This document shows positions 1 to 9,489 of a DNA stretch of 64,000 nt, in pieces (position 1 is the first letter of the stretch; every line of letters begins with the position of its first letter). The translations under genes were made by a program, and so were the position numbers. Source of the stretch: an uncultured Aquimarina sp. (GTDB taxonomy: Bacteria; Bacteroidota; Bacteroidia; Flavobacteriales; Flavobacteriaceae); contig CANMSL010000013.1 of NCBI GenBank assembly GCA_947500505.1, forward strand, positions 1-64,000, read 5' to 3'. A model generated the notes under the pieces. It was not told the DNA's origin, did no database searches, and saw nothing but the letters and a program-made list of their open reading frames with translations.

Positions 1-79
1 TCGACAAGGTTAGAAACTAATTTAGTGTAAACACCTAATCTTTAACTTGTGTAAACTATGTATCTTAACAAACATTGGA

Positions 80-811
80 TTATTTAATCTCAGCTATTAT
101 AACACCAAAATTTCCATCTAATTGTTTCCAATTAACAGAAGGCAAGTAAGTGCGTGATACAAATCCATCTAGATATAAAGCTTTTTTACATCCTTTTTTC
201 TTAAAATAATTTGCGAAGTCATAAAAATTAACTTTTTCCTTTGACATGGCAAAAAGTAAATTTCCATTAGGTAATATTCCAACCCCATTTCTTATATGTA
301 CATTAGGAGAACCTATCGTGAACTTAGGGTGAATTTTTCCATCTATTACTAACATAGGGCCGGATTGAGTGGCATATTCAATTTTTTGATTGTATCTGTA
401 GCTCTTGGTCGTGCAGATAACTGGTTCTCTGTTCTTAGTTAAATAAAATACCCCGTTAGGCTGAAGATAGAAATTCCCATAACCATTTTGAACCGTATCA
501 ATATCGGATTTGATAATACCACTTTCGATGTACAACCCTTGCGGTGATAAATCCTTAAAATACATGCCTCCATTCATTGCGAAAACAAGCCTTTTTCCTT
601 CATTTTGTAGTTCTGATTTAAGGTTTTGAAAATTCTTATAGTTTTTATCACGTTTGTTTTTCCAAAAGAACTGTAATTTCTGGTTTTTCGGATTTATCTC
701 ATAGGTTACCAATTGGAGCTCCTCTATGTATGTCTTTTCAGATGATTTAATCGTTAAAAAACTAATAAATGTAGCACTTAATATTAATAATATACCCGGA
801 ATTTTTTTCAT
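80..811 (-). CDS. Phosphodiester glycosidase family protein (NAGPA-like)
   Basis: 243 aa. Residues 1-24 form a hydrophobic N-terminal signal or anchor, so the protein is exported or membrane-tethered. The rest matches the phosphodiester glycosidase (DUF2233/NAGPA) fold by its landmark motifs: MNGGMY near residue 80, QSGPMLV near 150, RNGVGI near 175 and LYLDGF near 215. Family members cleave phosphodiester-linked sugars, but the substrate here cannot be read from sequence. The start codon overlaps the stop of the upstream acetyltransferase gene by 4 bases (ATGA), so the two are probably translationally coupled. Confidence 0.8.
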   Translation of the reverse strand: MKKIPGILLILSATFISFLTIKSSEKTYIEELQLVTYEINPKNQKLQFFWKNKRDKNYKNFQNLKSELQNEGKRLVFAMNGGMYFKDLSPQGLYIESGIIKSDIDTVQNGYGNFYLQPNGVFYLTKNREPVICTTKSYRYNQKIEYATQSGPMLVIDGKIHPKFTIGSPNVHIRNGVGILPNGNLLFAMSKEKVNFYDFANYFKKKGCKKALYLDGFVSRTYLPSVNWKQLDGNFGVIIAEIK

Positions 812-1344
812 TTAATATTATTCTTAGATGTATTCGGTATCTTACATTCATATAACATCAGATCTTCATCGTCATCAGAAATATTAATAATCTTTATAAA
901 GCTGAAATCTAACTTTTCTAATAGTTTTCGCGAAGATTTATTTTCTGGAATTGTGATAGCGCTTATTTTATGGATTCCGAATTGATTTATACCAACTTCC
1001 TTTATTTTTAAAGTACTTTCATAAGCGTATCCTTTTCCTTCATATTCTGGTAAAAAGGCAAAGCCAATATCTACACCCTCAATTCCTTCTCTGTCATATA
1101 ATCCACAACAACCTAATTTTACTTTATCTGATTTTCTTATTACCGTATAATTGGAATATCCTAACCGTTCAAGTTGTGGAGTCATTCTTTCCTGAATATA
1201 AAGTTTTGCATCATTAACAGTATTGACATTTCGATCGCCTATATTTTTTAACCATTTAGGAGAGTTTAAAAGTTCTAAATAAAAAGCGGCATCATTTACA
1301 GTTGCGGGTTTCAATAACAGTCTTTGGGTCTCAAAGTACTTCAT
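808..1344 (-). CDS. GNAT family N-acetyltransferase (RimJ/RimL-like)
   Basis: 178 aa, single GNAT (Acetyltransf_3) domain. It starts with the usual ETQRLLLKP strand and has the acetyl-CoA loop GFAFLPEYEGKGYAYE near residues 94-109, followed by the AITIPENKSSRKLLEKLDF segment typical of RimJ-like enzymes that acetylate protein N-termini or small amines. The substrate is unknown. It is the first gene of a two-gene minus-strand unit with the phosphodiester glycosidase-like gene, overlapping it by 4 bases. Confidence 0.85.
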   Translation of the reverse strand: MKYFETQRLLLKPATVNDAAFYLELLNSPKWLKNIGDRNVNTVNDAKLYIQERMTPQLERLGYSNYTVIRKSDKVKLGCCGLYDREGIEGVDIGFAFLPEYEGKGYAYESTLKIKEVGINQFGIHKISAITIPENKSSRKLLEKLDFSFIKIINISDDDEDLMLYECKIPNTSKNNIK

Positions 1345-1389
1345 TTATGGTAAATTCAATTTTTTAATACTACATAACAAGTATACAAA

Positions 1390-1418
1390 AAGCCCTGAAA
1401 TATCTTGTTTCAGGGCTT
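1390..1418 (-). terminator. Rho-independent terminator of the subtilase gene
   Basis: Perfect 11-bp stem AAGCCCTGAAA / TTTCAGGGCTT with a 7-nt loop; on the minus strand it is followed by TTTTTG. It lies 31 bases past the subtilase stop codon. Confidence 0.85.
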
Positions 1419-1448
1419 AACTAAAATTAAGGTTATCAATCTATAATT

Positions 1449-4400
1449 TTATTCTATTATAAAACGCGCTGTTTGTGTATTTACTTTTATCATATATACT
1501 CCAGCTTCTAATCCCTGAACATTTATAGTGTTAGAGAAAGTTCCTTTAAGAATTGTTTGCCCTAACATATTATAAATCGAAAATTGTTCAGTACCCGAAC
1601 TTGCTGTACGCAAATTAAGAATTGCTCCTTTTAAAGGATTAGGATACACAGACAATAATTGAGTTGGCGGTCCTAGAGGGTCATCATTAGTTGTTGCAAA
1701 TGATGTTGTGGTTCCACAAGCTCCAAGATTGATCCATCCTGTAGAAGTTCTTTCATATAAGTTTCCTTGATGTGTTACTCTTTCCCCAGGTTCGTAAGAC
1801 TGAGAACTTGACCATTCTGATACTCCTTCACAGATATCCGTTGATCCACCACCACCAGAAGTGTTAGTTAATGATAAATTATCGATAGCAACATCAGCTT
1901 GCCATGTAGATCCGGTAATTCTGTTGAATCGTAATTGAACTCCTCCGCCTACATAAGTGGTTAGATCGATACTAGCATTTAGCCAGGAGTTTCCTTGATT
2001 ACCTGTCTTACTCCAAATGCTTGTCCAAGTTACACCATTATCAGTACTGGCATCTAAAGCAATACTACCCATATCAGTAGCTCCATACATATGGTAACTA
2101 AATGAGAAACTCGCTTCGGAAAGACCGGATAGATCAAAACAAGGTGAATTTAATATAGCTTGTTTGTTAGGATACCCAGTTCCATTACCAGAGGCTTCTA
2201 CATAAATGTAATATGACCCTTGAGTAGCAGATGATGGTCCTGTACTACCAGAAGGTGTTCCATTAGTATCAACTGACCAATTAATATCATCAGCAGTAGA
2301 CTGAGTCCAGGCTCCAAGCGAATCTTCAAACCCTTCATTATATGGGAAAGAGGATATTCCTGAAGTACATCCACCTCCGGTAGAGCCACCAGTTGTAGTT
2401 ACATTAACTGTGTTACTGAAAGTTGATTCGTTTCCAGCGGCATCTTTAGCTTTTACACTAAACTGGTATGCAGTATCTGCGGTTAATCCTGTTACGTTAG
2501 CAGTAGTTCCTGCAACTTCTCCTAATACCGTGCTTCCTTGATATACGTCATAAGCAGTTACACCTACATTGTCTGTAGCTGCATTCCAGGATAATGTCAA
2601 TGTTGTTTCTTCAACATTTGAGGCAAATAACCCTGTTGGAGCTGTTGGTGCCTGTGTGTCAGGAGGAGTAGCTGTAGTTACGTTAATAATATTACTAAAA
2701 CCTGATTCATTACCAGCGGCATCTTTAGCTTTTACACTGAATTCGTAGGTTGTATTTGCCGTAAGTCCGGTTACATCAGCGGTAGTTCCAGTAACTTCTC
2801 CTAATAGTGTGCTTCCCTGGTATACATCGTAAGTGGTTACACCTACATTGTCTGTAGCTACATTCCAAGTTAAGGTCAATGTAGTTTCTGCAACATTAGA
2901 TGCAGCCAATCCTGTCGGTGCTGTTGGCGCCTGTGTATCACCAGTCGAAGCCCCAATAGTAACTGTATAATCTTCTACTTCTCCATAACTAAATGATTCA
3001 CAAGATGTGGGCACACCATTGTATTTCATAGAAACACGCATTCTGGTATCTCCATTTAGAGCACTAGCAGGTACTGTAAAACTACCACTAACTGGTGTAG
3101 TTTGCGTAGCCGATTGAGTCCAAACCTGTTCTCCGGAATCTGTAAAGTCACCATTTTGGTTATAGTCTATCCATAAACTGTAACCCTCGCTATATACAGT
3201 TCCTGTCCAGGTTGGTGTTACGGTAATTGTATATGTATTCCCTTTTGTTATTGAGGTAGATATGGAGGTAAAATCTGTGTAACCTCCATTTCCTGCTCCG
3301 GAGGCATTGTTAATTGTTCCTAATTGAACATTACCAATGAATTCGTCAGCCGTACTATTACCATTAGACGTACAATAGTTCAATTGAATTTCTGTAGTAG
3401 TAAAGGTTGTTGAAGTACTATAAGAAGAAGTTGTGCCATCAGAACATTTACTTCGAATTTGAGCTTCATAAGACGTTGTGGCTGCTAGTCCGGAAATCAT
3501 AGAAGAAGTTCCGCTTGCGGTTTGGATTGTCCAGTTTGAAGTCCCTGTTGGACGATATCTTATATCAAATGATGCTCCTGGAACTGCCGCCCAATTTATA
3601 GTTGCTGTATCTGATCCTATGTTAGAAGATCCTACTCCTGTTGGAACCGTTGCATTACAAACTACAGGAGTACCTGTTAATCCAGTCACAACAAGAGAGA
3701 AATTTTGACTTCCTCCAGCAAGAGATCCTTTATTAGTAACTGTTATTGTATAAGAACCGGATGCATTTGCTATGTCAACTCTCTCATATGGATCTACGGT
3801 GTTATCACCAGTATCATTGGTTGTTACCCCAGTTAATCTGTAAGGAGTATATGTGGTAGAGTTTTGTGTAACTCTAATATCTAAGTCATTCACTAGAACA
3901 GCTGCATTGGAATTTGTTGCTGTTACAGCAGTACCTGCAAGATCTGTCCAAGAGATAGAAGCTAGTAAAGGATTAATTCCGTCAGAATCTACAGTAATGG
4001 AGTAAGTTTGCCCACTATTCAAAGTCAATTCTTCAATTTTAGATTCATTTCCATTGGCAGAAATAGTCTCTGCAGCAGCTTTACTATTCATTAATCCCCA
4101 TCCGTAAACGGCATCAGGTCCTGAAGGTCCTGCATCATCCGCAGTATGTAGTGCTAATCCTTTTAAGGTAGCTGCTCTCATAAAGCTTCCGGTTAGATTA
4201 TTATAATGCTGCTGTAACAACAGTAAAGATCCGGTTACGTTTGGAGATGCCATGGATGTTCCTGTAATGCTATTATAAGCGTTATCACTACTTGCATATG
4301 TAGAGTAGACACCTGTACCGTTACCGGTAATATCCGGCTTGATTCTGTAGTCGTCAGTTGGTCCTTCACTACTAGAGCTATTGATAGAAACGCTAATTAA

Positions 4401-5366
4401 CGAACCATCGGCACTGACATTAGCATCTTGAGCATTAGCAACGACTAAGTTATTTTTAGACGTAGAATGTCCGGTCAATTTATCGTACGAAGAGTTTCCA
4501 TCAAGCGGTTGTCCGTTATAGCTATTTTGATTACCATCGTTACCGGCGGCTACCACCATAAGGTAAAATGGAGCATTATACATGACTTCATCCCAGTCTC
4601 TGGAAGTATCAATATAAGCTCCGAAATATTGATCGGGAACTAGATCTCCTCTAAAACCATAAGAATGATTAGACACTAACATGCCATTTGCAGCAGCTGC
4701 CGTTGCTTCGGCTACATCATCATTCCACATGTATCCATCTACTTTTGCTTGAGAAGCCATTCCTTTTGCATCAGGCTGTACACCAGAAGCCATAATGGTT
4801 CCGGTTACGTGTCCGGCATGGAAGTTTAGTTGTGTTCCACCTTCAGAAGCGGCATCCTGAATAGTAACACGATTGTTTCCACCAGCTCCGTCATATTCCT
4901 GGTGAGAAGCTCTTGCATGACCTCCATCCCAAACGTGAGCCGTCATATTTTGACCGTCAAGATTTAAGCCTAATGATCCACCTCCATTAAGGTGATTTGT
5001 TCTTGTAGATCTTGCAGCATCTACATTATAAGTTATATAATACACCGGACTTCCATCAGAAGCAAGCCTTTGTAATTCAGAAAAAGTACCATCTTTCAGC
5101 CTAGTTGTTATAGGCCACCCGTTTCTGTTGGCAGCTTGTATTGCTTCTTTTTTCTGAATAGCAGCTTTTTCAGCATTTTGTTGTTGAAGTTGCTGAAGTT
5201 TAGAAATATTACTTTTTGATCTGATTTGATCTTTAGCCTCTTTTGTTTGTGCAAAGACTCCTGTAGAAAGGAGAAACAGAGAAGAAAAAACCAACAGGTT
5301 TAGTTGTCCAAACCTTTTTGGCATAAAGCCAAATACCCCCGTAAGGCTTTTGTAACTTTTTTTCAT
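1449..5366 (-). CDS. Secreted S8 subtilisin-like protease, multidomain, with T9SS type A sorting domain
   Basis: About 1305 aa from the ATG at 5366; a longer open frame to 5504 exists, but the ATG at 5366 is followed by a clear signal peptide ending STGVFAQ. Domains in order: short coiled, Gln-rich propeptide-like segment; S8 peptidase domain with Asp in HVWDGG (about residue 147), His in NFHAGHVTG (about 183) and Ser in GTSMASP (about 371); a proprotein-convertase-like beta domain; one FN3; a GEVED domain; two nearly identical FN3 domains; a MAM-like domain; a chitin-binding type 3 module (WSSSQSYEPGERV); and a C-terminal sorting domain beginning YPNPLKG and ending in FIIE. This predicts a large cell-surface or secreted protease exported by the type IX system and possibly binding polysaccharide. 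It stands alone with its own terminator. Confidence 0.93.
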   Translation of the reverse strand: MKKSYKSLTGVFGFMPKRFGQLNLLVFSSLFLLSTGVFAQTKEAKDQIRSKSNISKLQQLQQQNAEKAAIQKKEAIQAANRNGWPITTRLKDGTFSELQRLASDGSPVYYITYNVDAARSTRTNHLNGGGSLGLNLDGQNMTAHVWDGGHARASHQEYDGAGGNNRVTIQDAASEGGTQLNFHAGHVTGTIMASGVQPDAKGMASQAKVDGYMWNDDVAEATAAAANGMLVSNHSYGFRGDLVPDQYFGAYIDTSRDWDEVMYNAPFYLMVVAAGNDGNQNSYNGQPLDGNSSYDKLTGHSTSKNNLVVANAQDANVSADGSLISVSINSSSSEGPTDDYRIKPDITGNGTGVYSTYASSDNAYNSITGTSMASPNVTGSLLLLQQHYNNLTGSFMRAATLKGLALHTADDAGPSGPDAVYGWGLMNSKAAAETISANGNESKIEELTLNSGQTYSITVDSDGINPLLASISWTDLAGTAVTATNSNAAVLVNDLDIRVTQNSTTYTPYRLTGVTTNDTGDNTVDPYERVDIANASGSYTITVTNKGSLAGGSQNFSLVVTGLTGTPVVCNATVPTGVGSSNIGSDTATINWAAVPGASFDIRYRPTGTSNWTIQTASGTSSMISGLAATTSYEAQIRSKCSDGTTSSYSTSTTFTTTEIQLNYCTSNGNSTADEFIGNVQLGTINNASGAGNGGYTDFTSISTSITKGNTYTITVTPTWTGTVYSEGYSLWIDYNQNGDFTDSGEQVWTQSATQTTPVSGSFTVPASALNGDTRMRVSMKYNGVPTSCESFSYGEVEDYTVTIGASTGDTQAPTAPTGLAASNVAETTLTLTWNVATDNVGVTTYDVYQGSTLLGEVTGTTADVTGLTANTTYEFSVKAKDAAGNESGFSNIINVTTATPPDTQAPTAPTGLFASNVEETTLTLSWNAATDNVGVTAYDVYQGSTVLGEVAGTTANVTGLTADTAYQFSVKAKDAAGNESTFSNTVNVTTTGGSTGGGCTSGISSFPYNEGFEDSLGAWTQSTADDINWSVDTNGTPSGSTGPSSATQGSYYIYVEASGNGTGYPNKQAILNSPCFDLSGLSEASFSFSYHMYGATDMGSIALDASTDNGVTWTSIWSKTGNQGNSWLNASIDLTTYVGGGVQLRFNRITGSTWQADVAIDNLSLTNTSGGGGSTDICEGVSEWSSSQSYEPGERVTHQGNLYERTSTGWINLGACGTTTSFATTNDDPLGPPTQLLSVYPNPLKGAILNLRTASSGTEQFSIYNMLGQTILKGTFSNTINVQGLEAGVYMIKVNTQTARFIIE
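2395..2936 (-). repeat. Tandem FN3-coding repeat inside the subtilase gene
   Basis: Two adjacent FN3 domains encoded with a period of about 276 bases are near-identical at protein level (both start DTQAPTAPTGL and contain ATDNVGVT and SVKAKDAAGNES). This is a recent in-gene duplication that could expand or contract by recombination. Confidence 0.8.
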
Positions 5367-5580
5367 TTTTATTGAGTTTGAGTTAGCAATTATATAATTT
5401 CCTTGATGATTTTGTAAAGAAACGACCAAAACTCTTAAAATATTCCTAATAAAAAAAAGATTTTCGATGAAGTGATGGAAAATTACCATATAAAACCTTA
5501 ACATTGACTTAACATTTGTTTCACCCTGAAAAGATAGTAGGAAAATAGCTACAAAATTTAGTAGAGATCATCTTATTACG

Positions 5581-6540
5581 TCACCATTTCTTGAGAAACT
5601 CCACAGTTTTTTTCTCATTGTAGTATGCTTCTCCATAGAGATAAAAGCCTACGTGACCACCATAATCAGGTGTTTCTAAAAACAAATTGGTATTTTCTAT
5701 AGCTTTTTGGATTGGATAACAATGGGACCCAAGAAATGTATCATTTTTGGCATTAATGATAAGTGTAGGAACTTGAATATTATTAAAAAACTGTTTGCTA
5801 CTGCACTTACTATAATAGTCAATAGCATCAACATATCCATGCGCTTTGCTAGTATACAAATCATCAATATCCATGAGTGATTTGCAAGCGTTGATATCTG
5901 ATTTGCTAATTTTATCCGGGAAAACCAACTGCCTTTCGTATAGTTTTTCTTTTAAACTTCTAATAAAACGTTGTTGGTATATAAAATTTTTAGATTTGTT
6001 TATCTCCTTCAAAGAATCATAGAGATCGCAGGGAACTGATACTGCAACAGCGGATTTTACTTGTGTAGGTGTTTTTCTTTCTCCTAAATATTTCAGTGCA
6101 ATATTTCCTCCTAGGCTAAATCCACATATAGAAATAACACCATAATCCTTTTCAATGATATGAGCAATAACAGAGTTTAAATCCTCACTGACACCTGCAT
6201 TGTAGGATCTGTACAGCCGATTTACTTCTCCACTGCAATTACGGAGATTTACAGCCGCCACATTCCAATCGTTTTTAGTTAAGTGCTTAGCAAGTCCCAT
6301 AATATATTGTCGCTGGGCATTGCCTTCCAGACCATGAATTAAAACAGCAACTCGTCGTGTGTTATCCGGATTAGATGTATAACTCCAGTCTATGTCTATG
6401 AAATCACCATCCGTCAGTTCTAAACGTTCGCGATATTGATCAATTCCTTTAACTGTCCTTGTTAAATTAGGGAAAATTGTCGAAAAATGAGCATTTCTAA
6501 AAATATATGGCGGCGTATAATTTGATTCTTCAACAGGCAT
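5581..6540 (-). CDS. YheT family alpha/beta hydrolase
   Basis: 319 aa, the usual YheT/ABHD length. N-terminal family signature YIFRNAHFSTIFPNL; oxyanion-side motif LIHGLEGN near residue 78; nucleophile elbow GFSLGGN near 141; acid in NAKNDTFLG and His in YGGHVGFY near the C-terminus complete the Ser-Asp-His triad. Related enzymes are carboxylesterases of unclear physiological substrate. Its ATG overlaps the last base of the bestrophin-like gene stop codon (TAATG), so the two genes form a coupled operon. Confidence 0.9.
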   Translation of the reverse strand: MPVEESNYTPPYIFRNAHFSTIFPNLTRTVKGIDQYRERLELTDGDFIDIDWSYTSNPDNTRRVAVLIHGLEGNAQRQYIMGLAKHLTKNDWNVAAVNLRNCSGEVNRLYRSYNAGVSEDLNSVIAHIIEKDYGVISICGFSLGGNIALKYLGERKTPTQVKSAVAVSVPCDLYDSLKEINKSKNFIYQQRFIRSLKEKLYERQLVFPDKISKSDINACKSLMDIDDLYTSKAHGYVDAIDYYSKCSSKQFFNNIQVPTLIINAKNDTFLGSHCYPIQKAIENTNLFLETPDYGGHVGFYLYGEAYYNEKKTVEFLKKW

Positions 6541-7541
6541 TAGTACAGGATATTATCTTTTGGCTTTACTTTTTCCGGGAGCTCTTTCTCATCTAACATA
6601 TCTCTAAGATCAATCTCAATGGTTCTACACAGCGCGGTCATAGGAACATCATTAATTCTTCCTTCGAAAGGATCTTCACTATTACTGCCAATTTTTTCCA
6701 TAGTTGTAAATATCCAAGAGATTAATACAGACAATGGAATCATCAAAAAAATATACCAAGGGCGAAAGTGTTGGGACATACCACTAAGCTCACTTTCGAA
6801 AACACTCAATAAACCAAAAGGGAGTAACAACACAAAAATCCAGGTAAAAACGGTACTGAAATATGCATATTGCCTGGGAAAAGGAGTGTTTTTGATCCGT
6901 TCACATTTTCCTTGTAAATTGTATAGCTCTTCTAGTACCCCATGAAAAAGTTGCTTGTCGAATTCTGAAATTTTGCCTTTTTCCATTAGTTCCTTGAGAT
7001 GTAATCCTTGATTTTTCACTAAATGTGTTGCCGCATTTTTTCTTTGGAGTAAATTGTTATATTCTGTATCGGAAACAAACGGCTTCGTAGCATCACAAGC
7101 CGGATTACGTTCCCCATGTCTATTAAATAATCGTTCTACAGAAGCATTTTCTTTCAGGGAAAATGAAGTTGGCTGTCTAAGTTGAATTCTTAATGCATTG
7201 ATCCAAGCTATGTGTCGGTAAATCAATACCTTTTTTGTTTCCTGATCATCGTCAATTAGACTCAAGACCTGATTAGCCCAAGTTCTACTATAGTTAACAA
7301 TACCTCCCCAGATTTTACGTCCTTCCCAGAAACGATCATAACTTTGGCTGTTTTTGAATCCTATATAGAAGGCAACGGCAATACCAATTACTGAGATTGG
7401 CTGAAAAGGGATGTCGATAAATTTCAAATTAAAAAAATGATATAAGGAGAAAATACTGGCAGTATAAAAAGTGAAGAAGAGTAAGTTTTTCCAGGCGTAG
7501 CGCAGGATGATTCCCCAACCGATGTTTCTTTTAATGTACAT
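6540..7541 (-). CDS. Bestrophin-like chloride/anion channel protein
   Basis: 333 aa. The N-terminal half has the bestrophin pattern: a hydrophobic helix after GIILRYAWKNLLFF, then AVAFYIGFKNSQSYDRFWEGRKIWG, the pore-associated region typical of bacterial bestrophins (UPF0187). Two more membrane segments lie near residues 215-270, and the C-terminus contains EDPFEGRINDVPM, the conserved acidic region that binds Ca2+ in animal proteins. It is expected in the inner membrane. It is first in a two-gene operon with the YheT hydrolase. Confidence 0.9.
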   Translation of the reverse strand: MYIKRNIGWGIILRYAWKNLLFFTFYTASIFSLYHFFNLKFIDIPFQPISVIGIAVAFYIGFKNSQSYDRFWEGRKIWGGIVNYSRTWANQVLSLIDDDQETKKVLIYRHIAWINALRIQLRQPTSFSLKENASVERLFNRHGERNPACDATKPFVSDTEYNNLLQRKNAATHLVKNQGLHLKELMEKGKISEFDKQLFHGVLEELYNLQGKCERIKNTPFPRQYAYFSTVFTWIFVLLLPFGLLSVFESELSGMSQHFRPWYIFLMIPLSVLISWIFTTMEKIGSNSEDPFEGRINDVPMTALCRTIEIDLRDMLDEKELPEKVKPKDNILY

Positions 7542-7566
7542 TGACTAATTTTTGTTCTAAAATAAG

Positions 7567-7601
7567 AAGACCCTAAAGGTTTTCAAAACCTGTAGGGTCT
7601 T
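7567..7601. terminator. Bidirectional terminator-like hairpin
   Basis: AAGACCCTA / TAGGGTCTT outer stem plus GGTTTT / AAAACC inner stem, with an A/T run on both flanks. It separates the SDR gene (ends at 7621) from the bestrophin gene (starts at 7541), both on the minus strand. Confidence 0.8.
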
Positions 7602-7620
7602 ATTTTTTTGAGATTCAATA

Positions 7621-8388
7621 TTATAGAAACATTCCTCCAGAGGCCTCTATACGCTGACCATTCACCCATCTGGCATCCTCACTGGCTAAAAACGCAACAA
7701 CACCGCCTATATCTTCGGCGACACCAACTCGACCTAAAGCAGTTACTGATGAAAGTATTTTCTCTAATTCCGGATTTTTTTCCAGAGCATCTTTGTTCAT
7801 ATCAGTATTGATTGCGCCTGGCGCGATTACATTAGCTGTTATTTGACGTGAACCCAGTTCTTTTGCTAAGTATCTTGTAAAAGCTTCAATTCCGGCTTTC
7901 ATAGAAGCATAAGCTCCATATCCGGGAAGACTAAAACGTGCCAATCCTGTTGAGATATTGATAATCCTTCCACCATCATTTAATAACGGCAATGCTTGTT
8001 GGGTAATAAAGAAAGGGCCTTTTAATTGAATATTCATCAAATTATCAAATGTAGCTTCAGAGGTTTCTGCAATCATCTCGTGAGCTATGATACCTGCATT
8101 ATTTACCAGGATGTCGAATTTTGAAGTATTCCATTGTTGTTTTAATGTCGTTTTCACATCTGAAAAAAAGTTGTCGAAAGAAGAACTATCACCTGTGTTA
8201 AGTTGAAAAGCTACTGCCTTCTGGCCTAACGCTTCAATTTCCTTTACGGTATTTTCAGCTTGTTCCTTATTCGAGTTATAGGTTACCAGGATATCGGCTC
8301 CCTGTTGTGCTAGTCTCATAGCCATTTCTTTTCCTAATCCTCTACTGCTTCCTGTTACTAATGCTATTTTTCTTTCTAAAGTTTTCAT
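7621..8388 (-). CDS. SDR family NAD(P)-dependent oxidoreductase
   Basis: 255 aa, classical short-chain dehydrogenase. Rossmann glycine motif TGSSRGLGKEMA near residue 13, NNAGI near 97, and the catalytic Tyr and Lys in YGAYASMKAG near 167-176 with the Ser in INISTGLA. The FabG-like C-terminus ends NGQRIEASGGMFL. Substrate unknown. It lies downstream of an AraC regulator and an aldo/keto reductase on the same strand, a common arrangement in which the AraC protein controls reductases for carbonyl compounds; that link is inferred. Confidence 0.9.
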   Translation of the reverse strand: MKTLERKIALVTGSSRGLGKEMAMRLAQQGADILVTYNSNKEQAENTVKEIEALGQKAVAFQLNTGDSSSFDNFFSDVKTTLKQQWNTSKFDILVNNAGIIAHEMIAETSEATFDNLMNIQLKGPFFITQQALPLLNDGGRIINISTGLARFSLPGYGAYASMKAGIEAFTRYLAKELGSRQITANVIAPGAINTDMNKDALEKNPELEKILSSVTALGRVGVAEDIGGVVAFLASEDARWVNGQRIEASGGMFL

Positions 8389-8505
8389 TGTATTTGTGTT
8401 TTAAAAGATTATTAAATAATTACAATGCAAATATCTCTTAGAAATCAAAGTGCATAAAGGCAAATATTAAAGGAAGTAGGGTATATTTTTAAGAAAAGGA
8501 AGTTT

Positions 8506-9420
8506 TTATCTGTTTCTATACTGATTTGGAGATAAACCGGTTTGTTTTTTGAAGAATTTGGAAAAGTGCGTAGGTTCGTTAAAACCTAGTTGATAGGCAA
8601 TCTGTTTTACCGGAGTTGATGATTTAGAGAGTAAGGCCTGTGCCTCGGCAGTTATTTTATTTTGAATCCATCGATTTCCTGATATGCCTGTTTTGGTTTT
8701 AATAACAGTAGAAAAATAAGCAGGATGCAACTGTTGCTGTTCTGCAAAAGTACTTACTTGTAGCGCTACGCTCGTAAGATTACCGGATCTGAAGGTACTT
8801 TCCAGATCTTTTTTGAACTGGTTGACAATTTCACTTTCGCGATCATATGCTATTTTAAAAGAATCATCCTTCATTAAAAATTCTTTTACTTTCAATAAGA
8901 AAACCATAAAGAGAGAGCTTACAATTTTATGACGCAGTGTAGAATTTTTAGTTTGTTCTTCAAGAATCTGTTCGGCCAGATTCTGTAGTTCATCAAACCG
9001 TGAATCATCTAAAAAACAAGGAGGTACCATTTCTGTCAACAAAAAAGAGAACTCGTCAAACACCCCAGTATGGATATGTTCTTTAAGGTATTCTTCAGAA
9101 GTGGTGATTATAAAACCATGTACCACTTCTTCAATCCCAAAGGATTTCAAATGCCCTGGATTTGTAAAATATAGTGTTCTGGGTTTTGTGTAAAATTTAT
9201 GGTTATCGATCGTATAAAAGCTTTTACCTTTTCTGATCAGGATGAAAGAAAAATAGTTAGCCCTGAAAACAGGGGACTCGACTGGGATATTATGAACTGT
9301 TTCCATACGATGGATGGTAAAATCCGTATCCTGCTGAATCCTTTGACCTACTTTTTCTTCTTTATAGAGATCAGATAACTTATTATAAGCTTGTATATAT
9401 TTATTTTCCTTATTTTTCAT
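8506..9420 (-). CDS. AraC family transcriptional regulator
   Basis: 304 aa. N-terminal cupin-like sensing region (FSFILIRKGKSFYTI, then FTNPGHLKSF) and a C-terminal double HTH of AraC type (VKQIAYQLGFNEPTHFSKFFK then TGLSPNQYR). It is cytoplasmic with no membrane segment, unlike the TPR-AraC proteins elsewhere in this window. It is placed between the aldo/keto reductase and SDR genes, so these are likely targets. Confidence 0.9.
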   Translation of the reverse strand: MKNKENKYIQAYNKLSDLYKEEKVGQRIQQDTDFTIHRMETVHNIPVESPVFRANYFSFILIRKGKSFYTIDNHKFYTKPRTLYFTNPGHLKSFGIEEVVHGFIITTSEEYLKEHIHTGVFDEFSFLLTEMVPPCFLDDSRFDELQNLAEQILEEQTKNSTLRHKIVSSLFMVFLLKVKEFLMKDDSFKIAYDRESEIVNQFKKDLESTFRSGNLTSVALQVSTFAEQQQLHPAYFSTVIKTKTGISGNRWIQNKITAEAQALLSKSSTPVKQIAYQLGFNEPTHFSKFFKKQTGLSPNQYRNR

Positions 9421-9438
9421 AAATCAATAAGCATAAAA

Positions 9439-9466
9439 ATACCGGTTTTTAATTAAAAACCGGTAT
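9439..9466 (-). terminator. Rho-independent terminator after the aldo/keto reductase gene
   Basis: Perfect 12-bp stem ATACCGGTTTTT / AAAAACCGGTAT around AATT; the minus strand continues with TTTTTATGC. It is located between the reductase stop (9490) and the AraC start (9420). Confidence 0.85.
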
Positions 9467-9489
9467 ATAATACGATAGCGTATTTAAGA

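Noticed and set aside
5367..5504. N-terminal extension of the subtilase by 46 codons
   Set aside because: The ATG at 5366 directly precedes a standard signal peptide; the extension would bury it.
6619..6945. 108-codon plus-strand frame inside the bestrophin gene
   Set aside because: Antisense shadow of a well-conserved coding region.
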